Made by a program: the position numbers and the translations under genes. Below the pieces are notes generated by a model that made no database searches, was not told the DNA's origin, and saw only the letters and a list, made by a program, of their open reading frames with translations. This document shows positions 11,775-21,769 of a DNA stretch of 64,000 nt, in pieces (within the stretch, counting starts at the first letter, position 1; each line of letters starts with the position of its first letter). This DNA is from Paguma larvata (Eukaryota; Chordata; Mammalia; Carnivora; Viverridae): assembly GCA_030068075.1 (NCBI GenBank), contig CM057833.1, forward strand, positions 46,395,587-46,459,586. The letters run 5' to 3'.

Positions 11775-12010
11775 CCTCCTTCTATTTTCAAGGCCAGTGA
11801 CACTTTGACAACCAGCTGGAGCCCTATCAGCCACCCAGGGCTGGCAGCTAATGACTATGAGGAGTTGATTAAGGGGTAATTAGCGCGCCCAGTCAGGGTC
11901 ATTAGCATTTCTAAGTTCCCATTTGTAAATCATAACTGGCTTGAGTGAGGTGTGGAAGCAGCTGGTATGGGGAGTTCAGTCTGCAAATTATGCTACAGCT
12001 CTCACTGAAG
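11775..12010. promoter_or_regulatory. Candidate conserved non-coding element
   Basis: Repeat-free sequence dense in developmental transcription-factor-like motifs. It has E-boxes CAGCTG at 11813 and 11959, homeodomain cores GCTAATGA (11847), TGATTAA (11866), TAATTAG (11877) and CATTAG (about 11900), and forkhead-like TGTAAATCA (11924). The hexamer GCGCGC at 11883 keeps two CpGs in a CpG-poor window. This is motif reading only; conservation was not tested. Confidence 0.35.
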
Positions 12011-12081
12011 TACCTAATGGGAATCCTTGGGAACCCCGGTAGTTCCTATCTCCTTGACTGCTTTTCCCTGTCACTCTACAG

Positions 12082-12103
12082 ACACACACACATACACACA
12101 CAC
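12082..12103. repeat. Short (CA)n microsatellite
   Basis: An imperfect CA run with one TA interruption. Confidence 0.9.
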
Positions 12104-12204
12104 TTTCCATAGGGGGAAAACAGCCACTAAGTCCTCTCTAGCAGCAGAGAAGTGCAAATGCTTCCTCTCTTGGTAGAAGGGACTTGGTTATATTGAAAAG
12201 AACA

Positions 12205-12310
12205 GACTATTTGGAGTTAGACTCAAGTTGGAAACCTAGTTCCTATATTTATTAGCTTGGTGACCCTGGGCAAGTTATTTAACTTCTGTATCAGTTTGAT
12301 TACTGGAAAA
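12205..12310 (+). mobile_element. MIR fragment
   Basis: The MIR core phrase GTGACCCTGGGCAAGTTATTT is intact, followed by AACTTCTGTATCAGTTT. The 3' part is missing. Confidence 0.75.
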
Positions 12311-13130
12311 ATATTCTCATCCATATGGAAGAATTTTTATTTTCTGCAAGTCAAAAGTTTATTTGACAGTGAAAGGATCAGTATTTGCAGGGATTTGGGG
12401 GGCGGGGAGGCAGGGAGAGATGAGTAGGTGGAGCATGGGGATTTGGGGGCAATGAAACTATTCTGCATGATGCTATAATGGCCAATACATGACATGATGC
12501 CATGTCAAAACCTACAGAATGTACATTGAGAGTGAACCCTTACATTAATTATAGACTTGTATTTAAAATAAAGTACTATTGATTCATCAATTGTAACAAA
12601 TGGGCCATACTAATGTAAGGTGTTAGTGTTAAAAAATAAACTGAACATATTAAGATGTTTAAGTGTTTTTGAGCAAACATCAGTTCCACTAGGGCAGCAC
12701 CAAGCCAGAAATGGTTAGGAGGGCTCCACAAACAAAAGCTAGGGGCAAAATTTCTATAAAGAAGACATAGAAGCAACACAAGGAAGTTATTTGATTGGTT
12801 ATAGCTTTAGTGCTTGCTTTATTTGGGAAAGGTTAAGTGGCTGCTTGTGATTGATTGTCTTTAGGTTTTAATTTCTTAGCCTTGAGGCATTTACAAACTT
12901 AGGTTTGGGTTTGGTTTTGCAAGCTACTGAAGAATTAGAACCACCTCAGTCTAATGACCTCTTGGCTTAATCAATTCAATATTAATAATAGGCGGAACTC
13001 TGCAGAGGAAAGAAGAGGTATATGAGAACTCTATTTTTTGGATATATTTTTCTATAAAACTTAAAACTACTCTAAAAACATAAAGTATGTAGTTTTTTAG
13101 AGAAGTTATTCCTTACCCAGAGTTGCCTAG
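12311..13130. other. Unassigned sequence
   Basis: No gene or recognisable repeat. It holds a short purine-rich, G-rich tract near 12395-12450 and a minus 67-codon frame without domains. Confidence 0.5.
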
Positions 13131-13266
13131 CCCAGTACTATTTGAACTGTAATGTACATACGAATCACCTATTGTTGACTCTGTAGGTCCAGAGGGGCCC
13201 TGAGAATCTGCATTTATAACAAGCAACGTTGCTGGTCCATGACCATACTTGGAATTGCAAAGCTCA
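13131..13266 (+). mobile_element. MER5-type hAT MITE
   Basis: Has ACGAATCACCTATTG, GGGGCCCTGAGAATCTGCAT and TAACAAGCAACGTTGCTGGT in MER5A order. Confidence 0.7.
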
Positions 13267-13439
13267 AGATGGAAGCATTAGTTGTCCAAGTAAAGGGACT
13301 AGGAAATGGTAGGTGGTCAACCAAATGTGACAATTGCTAATGTGGTTCCCTTCCCTGCCACACTTATGAGAACCCAATGGCTACCTCCACTATTAGCTAA
13401 AGGAATACCTCAAACTTCGAGGACTTAGCATTTAAATAG

Positions 13440-13560
13440 CTGGGTCCATTTAGGAGTGGGAATGCCAAATAAAATATAGGACACCCAGTTAAATTTAAAT
13501 TTCAGGTAAGCAACAAATAACTTTTAGTGTAACTATGTTCCATGTAAGATTGTTCCTCAG
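13440..13560. mobile_element. Probable DNA-transposon MITE half
   Basis: The block AAAATATAGGACACCCAGTT, AAATTTAAATTTCAGGTAAG, then CAACAAATAACTTTTAGTG matches a mammalian palindromic MITE that I know but cannot name with certainty. Only one arm is present. Confidence 0.4.
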
Positions 13561-13758
13561 GAACCAACTTACTAAGTCAGGGCAATGCTCTCCTCCATCA
13601 CTTTTTTGTCCACACCTTCCTCAAGAGCACGTGGCCGGCAATCTCTGCACAAATAGAAATACTGAGTGTGTTTAGGCACATCTGCTATTCATCTCTTTCA
13701 AATCACTGCTAACACAGTGCACCTGATTTAGTTTACAAACCACTCTCACTTCCTTTAG

Positions 13759-13916
13759 CTCAACGTTTCTCAAACTGTCAGGTGCATACAAATCACGAGG
13801 GGGTCTTGTTAAAATGCAGGTTCTGATTCAGTGGATCTGAAATTCAGCCTTTCTAACAAGCTCCAGGTGATACTGATGCTGCTGGCCCATGGACCACACT
13901 TTGAGTAGCAAGCGTT
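13759..13916 (+). mobile_element. MER5A hAT MITE
   Basis: Near-complete copy: CGTTTCTCAAACTGTCAGG, AAAATGCAGGTTCTGATTC, AGTGGATCTGAAATTCAG, TCCAGGTGATACTGATGCTG and ACCACACTTTGAGTAGCAAG. Confidence 0.85.
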
Positions 13917-14164
13917 TAGGTTACCTTTTCCTGGGATTTGCTGACATGGGAAGGAGGGAAGAGAATAATCCCAGGGGATAGTAGGTTGTATCATCCCGAT
14001 TTTATAGTTGAGGAAATAAAGCCTTCAATTAAGAAGGTATTCTCGGGGCTGGGGGAGATGGGGGAAAAGAGAAACTCACCAAGATGCTAAATATGGCTTT
14101 ACCATACTCTTCTTTGCTGCCTCTGTAGGAGAAAGAAATCCTGGGTCTACATCCCTTTTCATTC

Positions 14165-14330
14165 TTTCATAGGGTTATGATCTTGGAAAACAATCACTGG
14201 CCTCCCTGAATCTCAGTTTTCTCAACTCTAAGAAAAAAGGTTGCCGTGAGAGACAAAGGACAGGATCTCTGGAAGGGTCTTATACTCTGTAACATGGTAC
14301 AAGTGCTAGTTATTATTTTTATCAAATCCT
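14165..14330 (+). mobile_element. MIR SINE
   Basis: Contains TGAATCTCAGTTTTCTCAAC, the MIR 'cctcagtttcctcatctg' region, and a terminal TGCTAGTTATTATTTTTA. Diverged. Confidence 0.6.
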
Positions 14331-14334
14331 GAGG

Positions 14335-14560
14335 AGAGCCCTTAAAAAGTTTGTCCTAAGTGCTTTACATGTATTAATTATCTAATCCGCAAAGTAGCCC
14401 TCGTAGGTAGTAATATATTTTCCCCCTCTTTTACAGTAGAGGAAACTGAGGCACAAAGAGGTTACGTACATCAGCCAAGGTATTGAAGCTGGTAGAAGAA
14501 AGATGTGGACCCTGGCAGTCTGGGTCCATGCTCTTAATCTCTGGCTATATTTCTTCTCTG
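14335..14560 (-). mobile_element. MIR SINE
   Basis: A well-preserved inverted MIR: TAAGTGCTTTACATGTATTAA, AGAGGAAACTGAGGCACAAAG, AGGTTACGT and CAGTCTGGGTCCATGCTC. It follows a plus-strand MIR directly. Confidence 0.85.
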
Positions 14561-14594
14561 TAATTTCTTTTCTGTAATTGCCCCCTCTCCCCCT

Positions 14595-14670
14595 GCTGGC
14601 TTTATAGATAAAGAGATTGAGTTCAGGGAACTTAAGTGATTTTTCAGTGGTCATATAGCAAGAATATAAA
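14595..14670 (-). mobile_element. MIR core fragment
   Basis: TTATAGATAAAGAGATTGAG, then GGGAACTTAAGTGATTTTTC matches the inverted MIR core. Confidence 0.6.
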
Positions 14671-15089
14671 AACATGACCCACACAGTATCTTCTTATTCT
14701 TTCTCAAGCAGTAGCCTAGCCCCAAATGGGCCCCACATCTCTGCATTACGGGAATACATGAAGGCTTCTCAAAGGGAGAGAGATGGTCCCATTGAGGAAA
14801 AGGGGAAGAAAAGGAGTTTTTCAACTCTACTCCAGCAAGACCAGATGGCTGAGAGACCGTCAGCAGCCTGGCCCACTCCTTTCTACCTCCAGGCCATCCT
14901 CTTCCAATAAAAACCCTAGATTCACCAATGTTGTGTGGACACACATTGTGAGAGATGGCTTCTTGACTTGGAGGTGAATAACATCTGTTCCTATAGCAGA
15001 TTCAGCCCAGAATTCTAGGACCAAAGTGTAGTTGGCTGCACATATTTAGTGCAATTATTCAAAAACAGTTTAGCAGGAAGGGGCAGCAA
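14671..15089. other. Unassigned sequence
   Basis: Overlapping frames on both strands (up to 97 codons) have no domain and are mirror-image chance frames. No repeat recognised. Confidence 0.5.
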
Positions 15090-15285
15090 GGGTCTTGGAA
15101 TTTGGAAACCAATTCCTAGATTTACCATTTTCTGAGTGACGATAGGCAAATTTCTTCAGCTGGAGGGTCTCAGTTTCCTCCTCTGCAAAACAATGACAAA
15201 GACAAGTGTTTCTGAGGTCAGATATAATCTTGGATGTGGAAGCACATTGTCAACTCTAAAGGTTGTACCCTTATTAATTATGATT
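15090..15285 (+). mobile_element. MIR SINE
   Basis: TTTACCATTTTCTGAGTGACG and GGTCTCAGTTTCCTCCTCTGC follow the MIR body, ending near TTATTAATTATGATTG. Confidence 0.7.
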
Positions 15286-15394
15286 GTTATGATTGAATTC
15301 AACCTTTTTCTTTCTCAGTAGAGAAAGGCCAAGACATCACCAGTCCCCATGACAAGTGATCACTCCACTCTTTCTCCCTAATACACTAAAGGGC

Positions 15395-15720
15395 TTCTGT
15401 TTTCAGGGCTTGGAGGTCATTCTCTGCACAGGATGCCTTTCCTTGCTTCCCCACTTGGGGAAATTCTCCCCATGTCCCAAATATCAGCTTAAATGCTGCC
15501 TCCTTTGCGAAGCTTCCTCTTATTTTTTTTCACAGAGCCTGATGTAGGGCTCAAGCCCACAAACCGTGAGATCATAACCTGAATCAAAGTCAAATGCTTA
15601 ACCGAATGAGCTGCCCAGGCGCCCAGCCACTTCCTCTTCTTAATCAGAATTCACCACTCCTTTCTCTGTGCTTCTATGGTACATACTTTAATTTTTATGC
15701 TGAGTGAATGAGTGGATATA
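15395..15720 (+). mobile_element. L2 LINE fragment split by a SINE
   Basis: Left part: ATATCAGCTTAAATGCTGCC, TCCTTTGCGAAGCTTCCTC (the L2 'ctcaaatgtcacctcctcagagagg' region). Right part: TTCTGTGCTTCTATGGTACA. The halves are separated by the short SINE at 15522-15629. Confidence 0.6.
15522..15629 (-). mobile_element. tRNA-head-only felid SINE with poly(A) and TSD
   Basis: On the minus strand this reads as the SINE head and tRNA-derived part, then joins directly to an A-run. The CT-rich body is absent. It is flanked by identical 9-bp copies of CTTCCTCTT (15513-15521 and 15630-15638), so this is an insertion of a short template, not a later deletion that removed the tail. Confidence 0.85.
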
Positions 15721-15774
15721 TTTGGGATTACATATCTCAGTTTAAATGCTATTTTCTTCTAATTTGGAGAACTT

Positions 15775-15860
15775 GGAAATGCCATTTAGTGTCTGAGTTT
15801 CAGTCTCTCTTTCTATAAAATGGAGATAAAAACAAACTATTGAAAACCATTGGCAAGCTG
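15775..15860 (+). mobile_element. MIR fragment
   Basis: GAGTTTCAGTCTCTCTTTCT, then ATAAAATGGAGATAAAAAC is the MIR middle. Confidence 0.5.
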
Positions 15861-16234
15861 AGGGTACTGACATGCACATTTACCTGCTGTGTGACTTTGT
15901 ACCCAGCCGGGACTTGGCACAATCTACCTCAGAACTCATTGAGAACTGTGCCCAGGATTTGTGACCCACACCATTGCAATTACAAAGAGTGTGTAATCTA
16001 ATAATCCAGCTCATGAACCAACCAAAGACTTGCACTCAGAGCCCTGCCTTATGTGGTGAACTCACTTCTTTTTGCCATATTACACAGCCCTTTCAATTTT
16101 TGCTCTGGGAGATTTATGTTTTAAATGATATAACTTTCTTCTGCCTGGCAAGCAAAAAACTAAGCTTTGGTTTTTTGTTTATTTGGTCTTTTTGGTTTTG
16201 TATTTGTTCTTTCAGTTCTGGTGGTATTCATATT
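15861..16234. other. Unassigned sequence
   Basis: An 89-codon plus frame (15974-16243) has hydrophobic runs late in the frame but no start context, splice site or family match. T/G-rich from 16160. Confidence 0.45.
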
Positions 16235-16350
16235 TATATTTGACAATACTTATCCCATTGGGTATGATAAAGCTTAAGTGAGTTCAGTACAGTGTTGGAT
16301 AGGCATATGGGACACTTCACAATAAATGGTAACTATTGTAGTTAGTAGCA
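16235..16350 (+). mobile_element. MIR 3' fragment
   Basis: GATAAAGCTTAAGTGAGTTC, CAGTGTTGGATAGGCATATG, CAATAAATGGTAACTATTG match the MIR 3' half. Confidence 0.6.
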
Positions 16351-16384
16351 GTATTCCCATAGTATTAAGATTGCTTTTCCCTAG

Positions 16385-16475
16385 AGGTTTTGAGTGTTTT
16401 TGAGAGTAGGACAATGTCTTACTCACTCTGCACAGTCTGGCACCTGGTTCTTGGCATTGAAATAAAACTAAATGT
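16385..16475 (+). mobile_element. L2 3' end fragment
   Basis: GAGAGTAGGACAATGTCTTA, then GTCTGGCACCTGGTTCTTGG fits the eroded L2 terminus. Confidence 0.5.
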
Positions 16476-17019
16476 GAAGTTTATTTTTAAATGGTGAAAC
16501 ACCTAACAAGTGTGACTTATGATAATTTAATAGATATTGGTAGAGTTGAACCAATTTGGACCCTTCTCTGATCATGAGGACACAGGGGGAAAGAAAGTTC
16601 ATTTTGAATGTTTATGAATGTGGGTCTAAAACTCAAAGCGAACAAAGACCCACAAAGATAGAAGTTTTAGTCAACTGCTTCAGCATGTGAGGGATGGACC
16701 CACATGATGGGAGATGAGGGGGAAGGAGCTACCTACTGAAATTTGGAGCTACCTTGGTTCGGGATGGGAATCTGTGATAAAGCAATAGAGTGGGGTCAGT
16801 AGATGAATCTTGATGTATCTCCCAGGTGAAATGGGTGCCCAAGCTGTGCAGAATAACTGCAGTAGGGAAAGGTGTGCTTGCTCATGTGTGAACATACTGC
16901 CAATCTTGGTTTCTCTTCCCTTCCTGTAATTAGAGAGAGAACAAGCTTATTAGAAGCCTCATGGTAGCTCATCAGATCTCAAAGAGTAGGTTGGGCCACT
17001 GAAGTAGTGGTGGGATCTT
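16476..17019. other. Unassigned sequence
   Basis: No recognisable gene, repeat or clear motif cluster. Confidence 0.5.
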
Positions 17020-17145
17020 GGCAGTGCACTTAATCTTTGGGTTTTGGGGCAAAAGAGATGTGTGTATCTTTAAATAGAAGGTAATAATGCCCACCCTAGT
17101 TACCTGGAAGATCACTGAGAAGGTTATATATAGAAAAACATAATG
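17020..17145 (+). mobile_element. MIR fragment
   Basis: CAGTGCACTTAATCTTTGGG, GGTAATAATGCCCACCCTAG and CACTGAGAAGGTTATAT follow the MIR body. Confidence 0.55.
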
Positions 17146-17159
17146 TATTCAAGATAAAT

Positions 17160-17310
17160 TGACTGGTATCTATCATCTGTGCTCAGTATAGGATACACAA
17201 AGATGGGACAGACACAGATTCTACCCTCAAGGAACTCACAATTTAGTAAGGGTAGAAAGACAGAAAGAATTACCCTACTGTGTGATATAAAACAGAATTA
17301 TCAGATCTAG
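17160..17310 (-). mobile_element. L2 fragment
   Basis: TCTGTGCTCAGTATAGGATAC, ATTCTACCCTCAAGGAACTC and ACAATTTAGTAAGGG match the inverted L2 3' region. Confidence 0.6.
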
Positions 17311-17324
17311 AGTAATAGTCATTA

Positions 17325-17560
17325 ACACTAATTGCATACCAGTCATATTTCAAGCCTGTTACATTAATATCATTATATAATAATGATATAATATTATTTT
17401 AATATTCTTTTCACAACAACTCTAAGAGGTAGTTATTATCTATTTATACAGATAAGGAATCTAAGACTTAGATTAACAACTGGTCATGGGCGCAAGTTGC
17501 TGAGAGGCAGAGTGAGGATTCAGATGCAGGCTGGGTGATCCGAGCCCTAGAACTCAGCTG
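17325..17560 (-). mobile_element. MIR SINE
   Basis: CACAACAACTCTAAGAGGTAG, ACAGATAAGGAATCTAAGAC, then GCAGAGTGAGGATTCAGATG. An AT-rich expansion sits near 17370-17410. Confidence 0.75.
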
Positions 17561-17635
17561 CTGCCCCTCAGTGACACAGGCATCCCCATTAGAGGAGAGG
17601 CTCCTAGGAGCCATGCCTCTCTTACCCATCATGCA

Positions 17636-17776
17636 GTCTATTAATGTTTATTGATTCCACTCTGTGTCAGATACTGCTAAGCCTTCGAAAATCAGCAGCA
17701 AAAAAGGCAGAAATGTGGTACTTCTTCTCTGTCATAAACTTTCTAGAGTGAACAACAAATAAAAAACCAAATACAT
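17636..17776 (-). mobile_element. L2 fragment interrupted by SINE
   Basis: TTATTGATTCCACTCTGTGTC, AGATACTGCTAAGCC, then TTTCTAGAGTGAACAACAAAT is the inverted L2 terminal region. The SINE at 17777 lands at its end. Confidence 0.5.
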
Positions 17777-17970
17777 GGGGCACCTGGGTGGCTCAGTCAG
17801 TTAGGCGTCCGACTTCAGCTCAGGTCATGATCTCACAGTTCATGGGTTTGAGCCCCATGTCAGGCTCTGTGCTGACAGTTTGGAGCCTGGAGCCTGCTTC
17901 AGATTCTGTCTCCCTCTCTCTCTGTTCCTCCCCTACTCATGCTCTGTCTCTCAAAAATTAAATAAACATT

Positions 17971-18016
<46 letters not shown>
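17777..18016 (+). mobile_element. Felid SINE with perfect TSD
   Basis: Full-length, from GGGGCACCTGGGTGGCTCAG to AAATAAACATTAAA, and then directly into a CA microsatellite. It is flanked by the 9-bp direct repeat CAAATACAT (17768-17776 and 18017-18025). The low divergence marks a relatively recent insertion. Confidence 0.97.
17973..18013. repeat. (AC)n microsatellite at SINE tail
   Basis: About 20 uninterrupted AC units directly follow the SINE tail and precede the target-site duplication, so the repeat arose within the SINE 3' tail. Confidence 0.97.
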
Positions 18017-18034
18017 CAAATACATAGACACCTT

Positions 18035-18245
18035 GAATGTATTCTCTGTGGCAGACATTGTGCTAAGCACATTACAAGTAGTCTTGGAGACATTCCTACC
18101 AGCTCTTGTGTGATTAGCCTCATTTAACAGATGAGGAAACAGGAGCTTGGAGAAATAAGTCAACTTGCCCAAGGCCTCATAGCTAACAAATTACTAAGCA
18201 AAGACCTGACCTTCAGCATTTGACAGGAGAGCCGGTTCTAACCCT
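18035..18245 (-). mobile_element. MIR SINE
   Basis: ATTGTGCTAAGCACATTACA, TTTAACAGATGAGGAAACAG, AACTTGCCCAAGGCCTCATA: a well-preserved inverted MIR. Confidence 0.85.
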
Positions 18246-18369
18246 AGGGTCTATCTGATCGCTGAACATTTTGCTGGGTACTGTGATGGTGATGCAGGAG
18301 GTGTGGGAAGAACCCTCATTAAGATGGCAAGGTTGGAGATATCATCTCCAAGAGATAATGTGGCATTTA

Positions 18370-18950
18370 ATCCAAAGCTAGAATAATAAGTGCTAATGGT
18401 TGGGCATTGTGTTAGGTATTAATTAGGTTGAATTCCCCCATCACCTCCAGGGGCTCACAGTCTCATGGAAAATACAAAGACAACACAGAATGGTAAGTGC
18501 CAGGACTGCCTCCTTTACATTCCAGATCCTGCACTGGGAAGATCTAGGGGATAGTGCTTAATATTGCTGAGAGGGACAGGTAGTAGACAAAAGAGAGTCA
18601 GAGAAGCCTTCACTGATATGGCATTTGAGTATTGAAGGAGTGAGATTCCAGAATGAAGAAGACTCTGGAGAACCTTCCAGAGGCAGAGAGCACTGCATAA
18701 GCAAGAGCAGGGAAAGCACTGTAGTGCAGTTGTCTGAGAAGGATTGAATTCACAAAGAGCCTCGACTGCTATGCTAAGGAGTTTGGCCCTGCCCTCAGCA
18801 AGATCCCAGGTCATAGACCCCGGAGGCCCAAAGCAAGTAACTGCTATGTTCCGGACATGCTGTGGGTGAAGAAATGGCCATTCGTCAACAAGGTGAGGGA
18901 GCAGAACAGGCTGGGTGAGGGGAGAGGGACTATCACTCAGCATGGCAACT
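18370..18950 (-). mobile_element. L2 LINE 3' portion
   Basis: GGGCATTGTGTTAGGTATTA, GGGGCTCACAGTCTCATGG, AGAGAAGCCTTCACTGATAT, CCTTCCAGAGGCAGAGAGCA, GCAAGAGCAGGGAAAGCACT and AGGAGTTTGGCCCTGCC follow inverted L2 order over nearly 600 bp. The 142-codon minus frame here is L2-derived text, not a host gene. Confidence 0.75.
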
Positions 18951-19025
18951 TCAGTGCAGCCTTACTCATCAGGTAACCTTACCAAGGCTTTGAGAAAGGT
19001 AATGATTTCTGAATAAAGCTCTGAA

Positions 19026-19257
19026 GGGCACCTGGGTGGCTCAATAGGTTAAGTGTCCAACTTTGGCTCAGGTCATGATCTCACAGTTTGTGAGTTCAGG
19101 CCCCACTTTGAGCTCTGTGCTGACAGCTCAGAGTCCAGAACTGGCTTTGGATTCTGTGTCTCCCTATCTCTCTCTCTCTCTGCCCCGCCCCTGTTCATGC
19201 TCTGTCTCTCTCTCTCTCTCAAAAATAAGTAAACTCTAAAAAAAAATTAAAAAAAAA
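19026..19257 (+). mobile_element. Felid SINE with perfect TSD
   Basis: Complete head, CT-rich body and A-rich tail. The flanking 11-bp duplication is AAAGCTCTGAA (19015-19025 and 19255-19265). Confidence 0.97.
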
Positions 19258-19409
19258 GCTCTGAACCTTCTCCCAAAGGGTGAGCATGGTAGGACATTCT
19301 ATGAATGAGTGACTGAACTCCTAGAGAGACTCGCTACCTACCCTGGTCAGCGAATGCTTGCAGGATATTCTAAGAAAGGGTTCTGGATCCCAATTGTGCA
19401 CAAAACACA

Positions 19410-19650
19410 TTGGAATCAGACAGACCTGTGTTGGAGATCTAAATCTCCCTCCTGTTACTTGTATTTTCCAAGACTCTGGGTCTGCTTCTTTACTCCTATG
19501 TGCTTTGGTTTCCTCACTGTAAACTGGGAATAACCATTGAAGATACTCCATTGGGTGGGTAGGGAGAAAATGAAGTAAGTCATTTACTATTGTGAAACTA
19601 GTAATTCAGGAAGACATTTAGCACAGTATAAAGGGTCCTCAATAAAGGGG
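19410..19650 (+). mobile_element. MIR SINE
   Basis: TGGAATCAGACAGACCTGTG, TTTGGTTTCCTCACTGTAAAC, then CACAGTATAAAGGGTCCTCA and ATAAAGG form a long MIR copy. Confidence 0.7.
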
Positions 19651-19924
19651 CACTATGGTGAGAAAAACAGAGACATTTCTGTAGTAATGGGGCAATGGGA
19701 AGAAGGAAGAGACTAATGGGATGAAACCATTTAAACTCATACCATCAGTAAGAGTGATCTGCCTACTCCAATCCACAAGTCTTAGAGTAGGGAAACTGTC
19801 ATTTCTCTAAAGAGGGAATGCAAATAAGTTTCTTCGTCTGTGGGTACTGCATTTCTCTTTCCTTCCTGTTCTTATTCTTATTCTCCTTCTCCAAAGATAA
19901 CTGCTCTAGAGGAAGAAATCTCAG

Positions 19925-20085
19925 GTTTGCTGAGTACCTACTGTGTGCAGGGCTCCTTATCAAGATCTTTGTTTTATATCAACCCTGTTCGCATGTAAAT
20001 TCTGTTGGCTCCATTTTTATAGAGGAGGAACCAAGACTCAGGTTGAAAGCTGCACCCAATATCTCAAGCTCATTAGTGATGGGTC
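19925..20085 (-). mobile_element. MIR SINE
   Basis: GAGTACCTACTGTGTGCAGG, then CATTTTTATAGAGGAGGAAC and CAAGACTCAGG fit an inverted MIR. Confidence 0.65.
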
Positions 20086-20239
20086 TTGGATTCATCTGTT
20101 GGATTCTGTTGAGCCAACATCAAGGCTTTGATGGGCTCCTTCAGTGCACTCTAGGCTCTCCCAGGGCCCAGGCAGTACTCACCCTGTCATAGCTTTTGGA
20201 TTGACACCACCCTGTACCAGATGGTCTTGAAAGCACTCC

Positions 20240-20330
20240 ATCAATGAGCACACAATCCTTTTCCCACAAGCTAGGTGGTTAGGTTTTATTAGCCCCACTT
20301 CACCCCTGAGAGGAGGCAATTGAGATAATT
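20240..20330 (-). mobile_element. MIR-like fragment
   Basis: ACAATCCTTTTCCCACAAGC, TTTTATTAGCCCCACTTCAC and a GAGGCAATTGAGA block match a diverged inverted MIR core. Confidence 0.4.
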
Positions 20331-20594
20331 ATCAGAGTGAGAGCCCCTTGGTGGTAGCAGCTGAGGTAGTGATCACAGCTAATGGCTGCCTGCCCCAAGC
20401 AGAGCTTTTGTTTTCACTCTCTTCCCTCAGAGAAACTCCAGTTCTCAATTGCTCATTAACATGATTTGGATAATTTTCTCAACAGCCCTCCAGTGGAGCA
20501 GCTGAAGAAGAAAACCATAAAAGCCCTTCCGTTCAGACACACCTCCCCTGCTTCACCTTATTCTTTCTTTCCCCAGTCCTGGAGAAAGACGGAT

Positions 20595-20755
20595 TTGTTT
20601 TGGAATTCTGGCTGGGACATTTACTCACTGGGTGATTCTAGTTTACAACGTCCTCTCTCTAAACTTTCTTGAAAAATGAGAATATAATACCATAAGTTGT
20701 TTCAAGAGTTAAGCTGGTAAAGTTTGTAGTGATGCCTCAGACGATACCTGGGGTT
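20595..20755 (+). mobile_element. MIR SINE
   Basis: GGACATTTACTCACTGGGTG, then AAAATGAGAATATAATACC and TTCAAGAGTTAAGCTGGTAA. Confidence 0.6.
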
Positions 20756-20834
20756 TAGATGGTGCCTGAGCATGGAGGGAGGGAGAAAGGAAGGAAGTAG
20801 ATAAGTTTATAAAGTGTCTATTAGGTGGCAGGAA

Positions 20835-20985
20835 ATGCATGGACAATATTTGATCTTCACCATAATTCAATGGGATAAGTAGAATGACCCTCATTTTACA
20901 GGTGAGGAAATTGAGCCAGCTCTACTCAGAATTGTACAGCTGGTAAAAGCAACGATTCAAACCAAGTGTGGGTGTCTTCAAAGCT
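20835..20985 (-). mobile_element. MIR SINE
   Basis: CCTCATTTTACAGGTGAGGA, AATTGAGCC, then GTACAGCTGGTAAAAGCAAC is an inverted MIR core. Confidence 0.75.
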
Positions 20986-21379
20986 TGATCTCTTTCTCTT
21001 TCCATTTCTTTTTCTCTGTCATTCTTACTCTCATCCACTCCTATTTACTCTTTGTCTGCCATTCCTGATCTATCCCAGACCATGTTATTTCTCCAAATAG
21101 GAGAAAGGGAAGGGGGAAGATTGAACAACAATGTGGCAGCCAGAGCAGTAGATGAGAGGTCTGAGCCCTCGCATTTCCTGTGGACTCTGAGCCTGAGGGG
21201 GCAAAAAATCAGAGAGCGAGTAGGGAGGGATAGGAAGGCAGAATCTTTCCTCCATGGATTTATATACTGAAGGTCAAGGCCAAACCCAAGGCAAAATCCA
21301 ACCTCTAAAATGTCCCCATTAAGTGAAAAGAAAATGATTATTTTTTCAATCCCGGTTTTATAGGTGAGACTCAAATCTC
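20986..21379. other. Unassigned sequence
   Basis: A CT-rich stretch near 20985-21045 and frames on both strands without features. No repeat recognised. Confidence 0.5.
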
Positions 21380-21605
21380 ACCTAGAGACTGGGTACAAAT
21401 CTATAGTCCTGCCTTTGTAGCAATGAGACTTCTGACAAAACCCTTCCAGTCCTCAGTTTCCTCATTTGTAAGATGGACATGATAGAAACCTCTGTGCTCC
21501 TAGGATTCAGGTGAGAATTAAACTGGATTGGGCAGGAACAATGCTCTACATTGTGCCTGGAACATGACAGGCTCTCAGCAAGTGCTCAGCAGTACTAGCA
21601 CTGCT
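21380..21605 (+). mobile_element. MIR SINE
   Basis: CAGTCCTCAGTTTCCTCATTT, GTAAGATGGACATG, then TTGTGCCTGGAACATGACAG and CAGCAAGTGCTCAGCA: near full-length MIR. Confidence 0.85.
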
Positions 21606-21769
21606 GCTACCATTAACCCAGTAATGAAGCTATGTCCCTGGCTTCCTCAAAACTCTTTGCTCTGACATGCAGGTCTTTTGTAAATGTGAACTTTTCCCTT
21701 TCTTCAGACTTCCCATGGTGATCTGGCCCCTTTAACTATAGAGGTGTCAAGGAATCTTTGTGAATCAGC

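Noticed and set aside
17899..18172. Minus-strand frames with a cysteine-valine repeat
   Set aside because: Translation of the AC microsatellite at the SINE tail.
18515..18943. 142-codon minus-strand open frame
   Set aside because: Entirely within L2-derived sequence.
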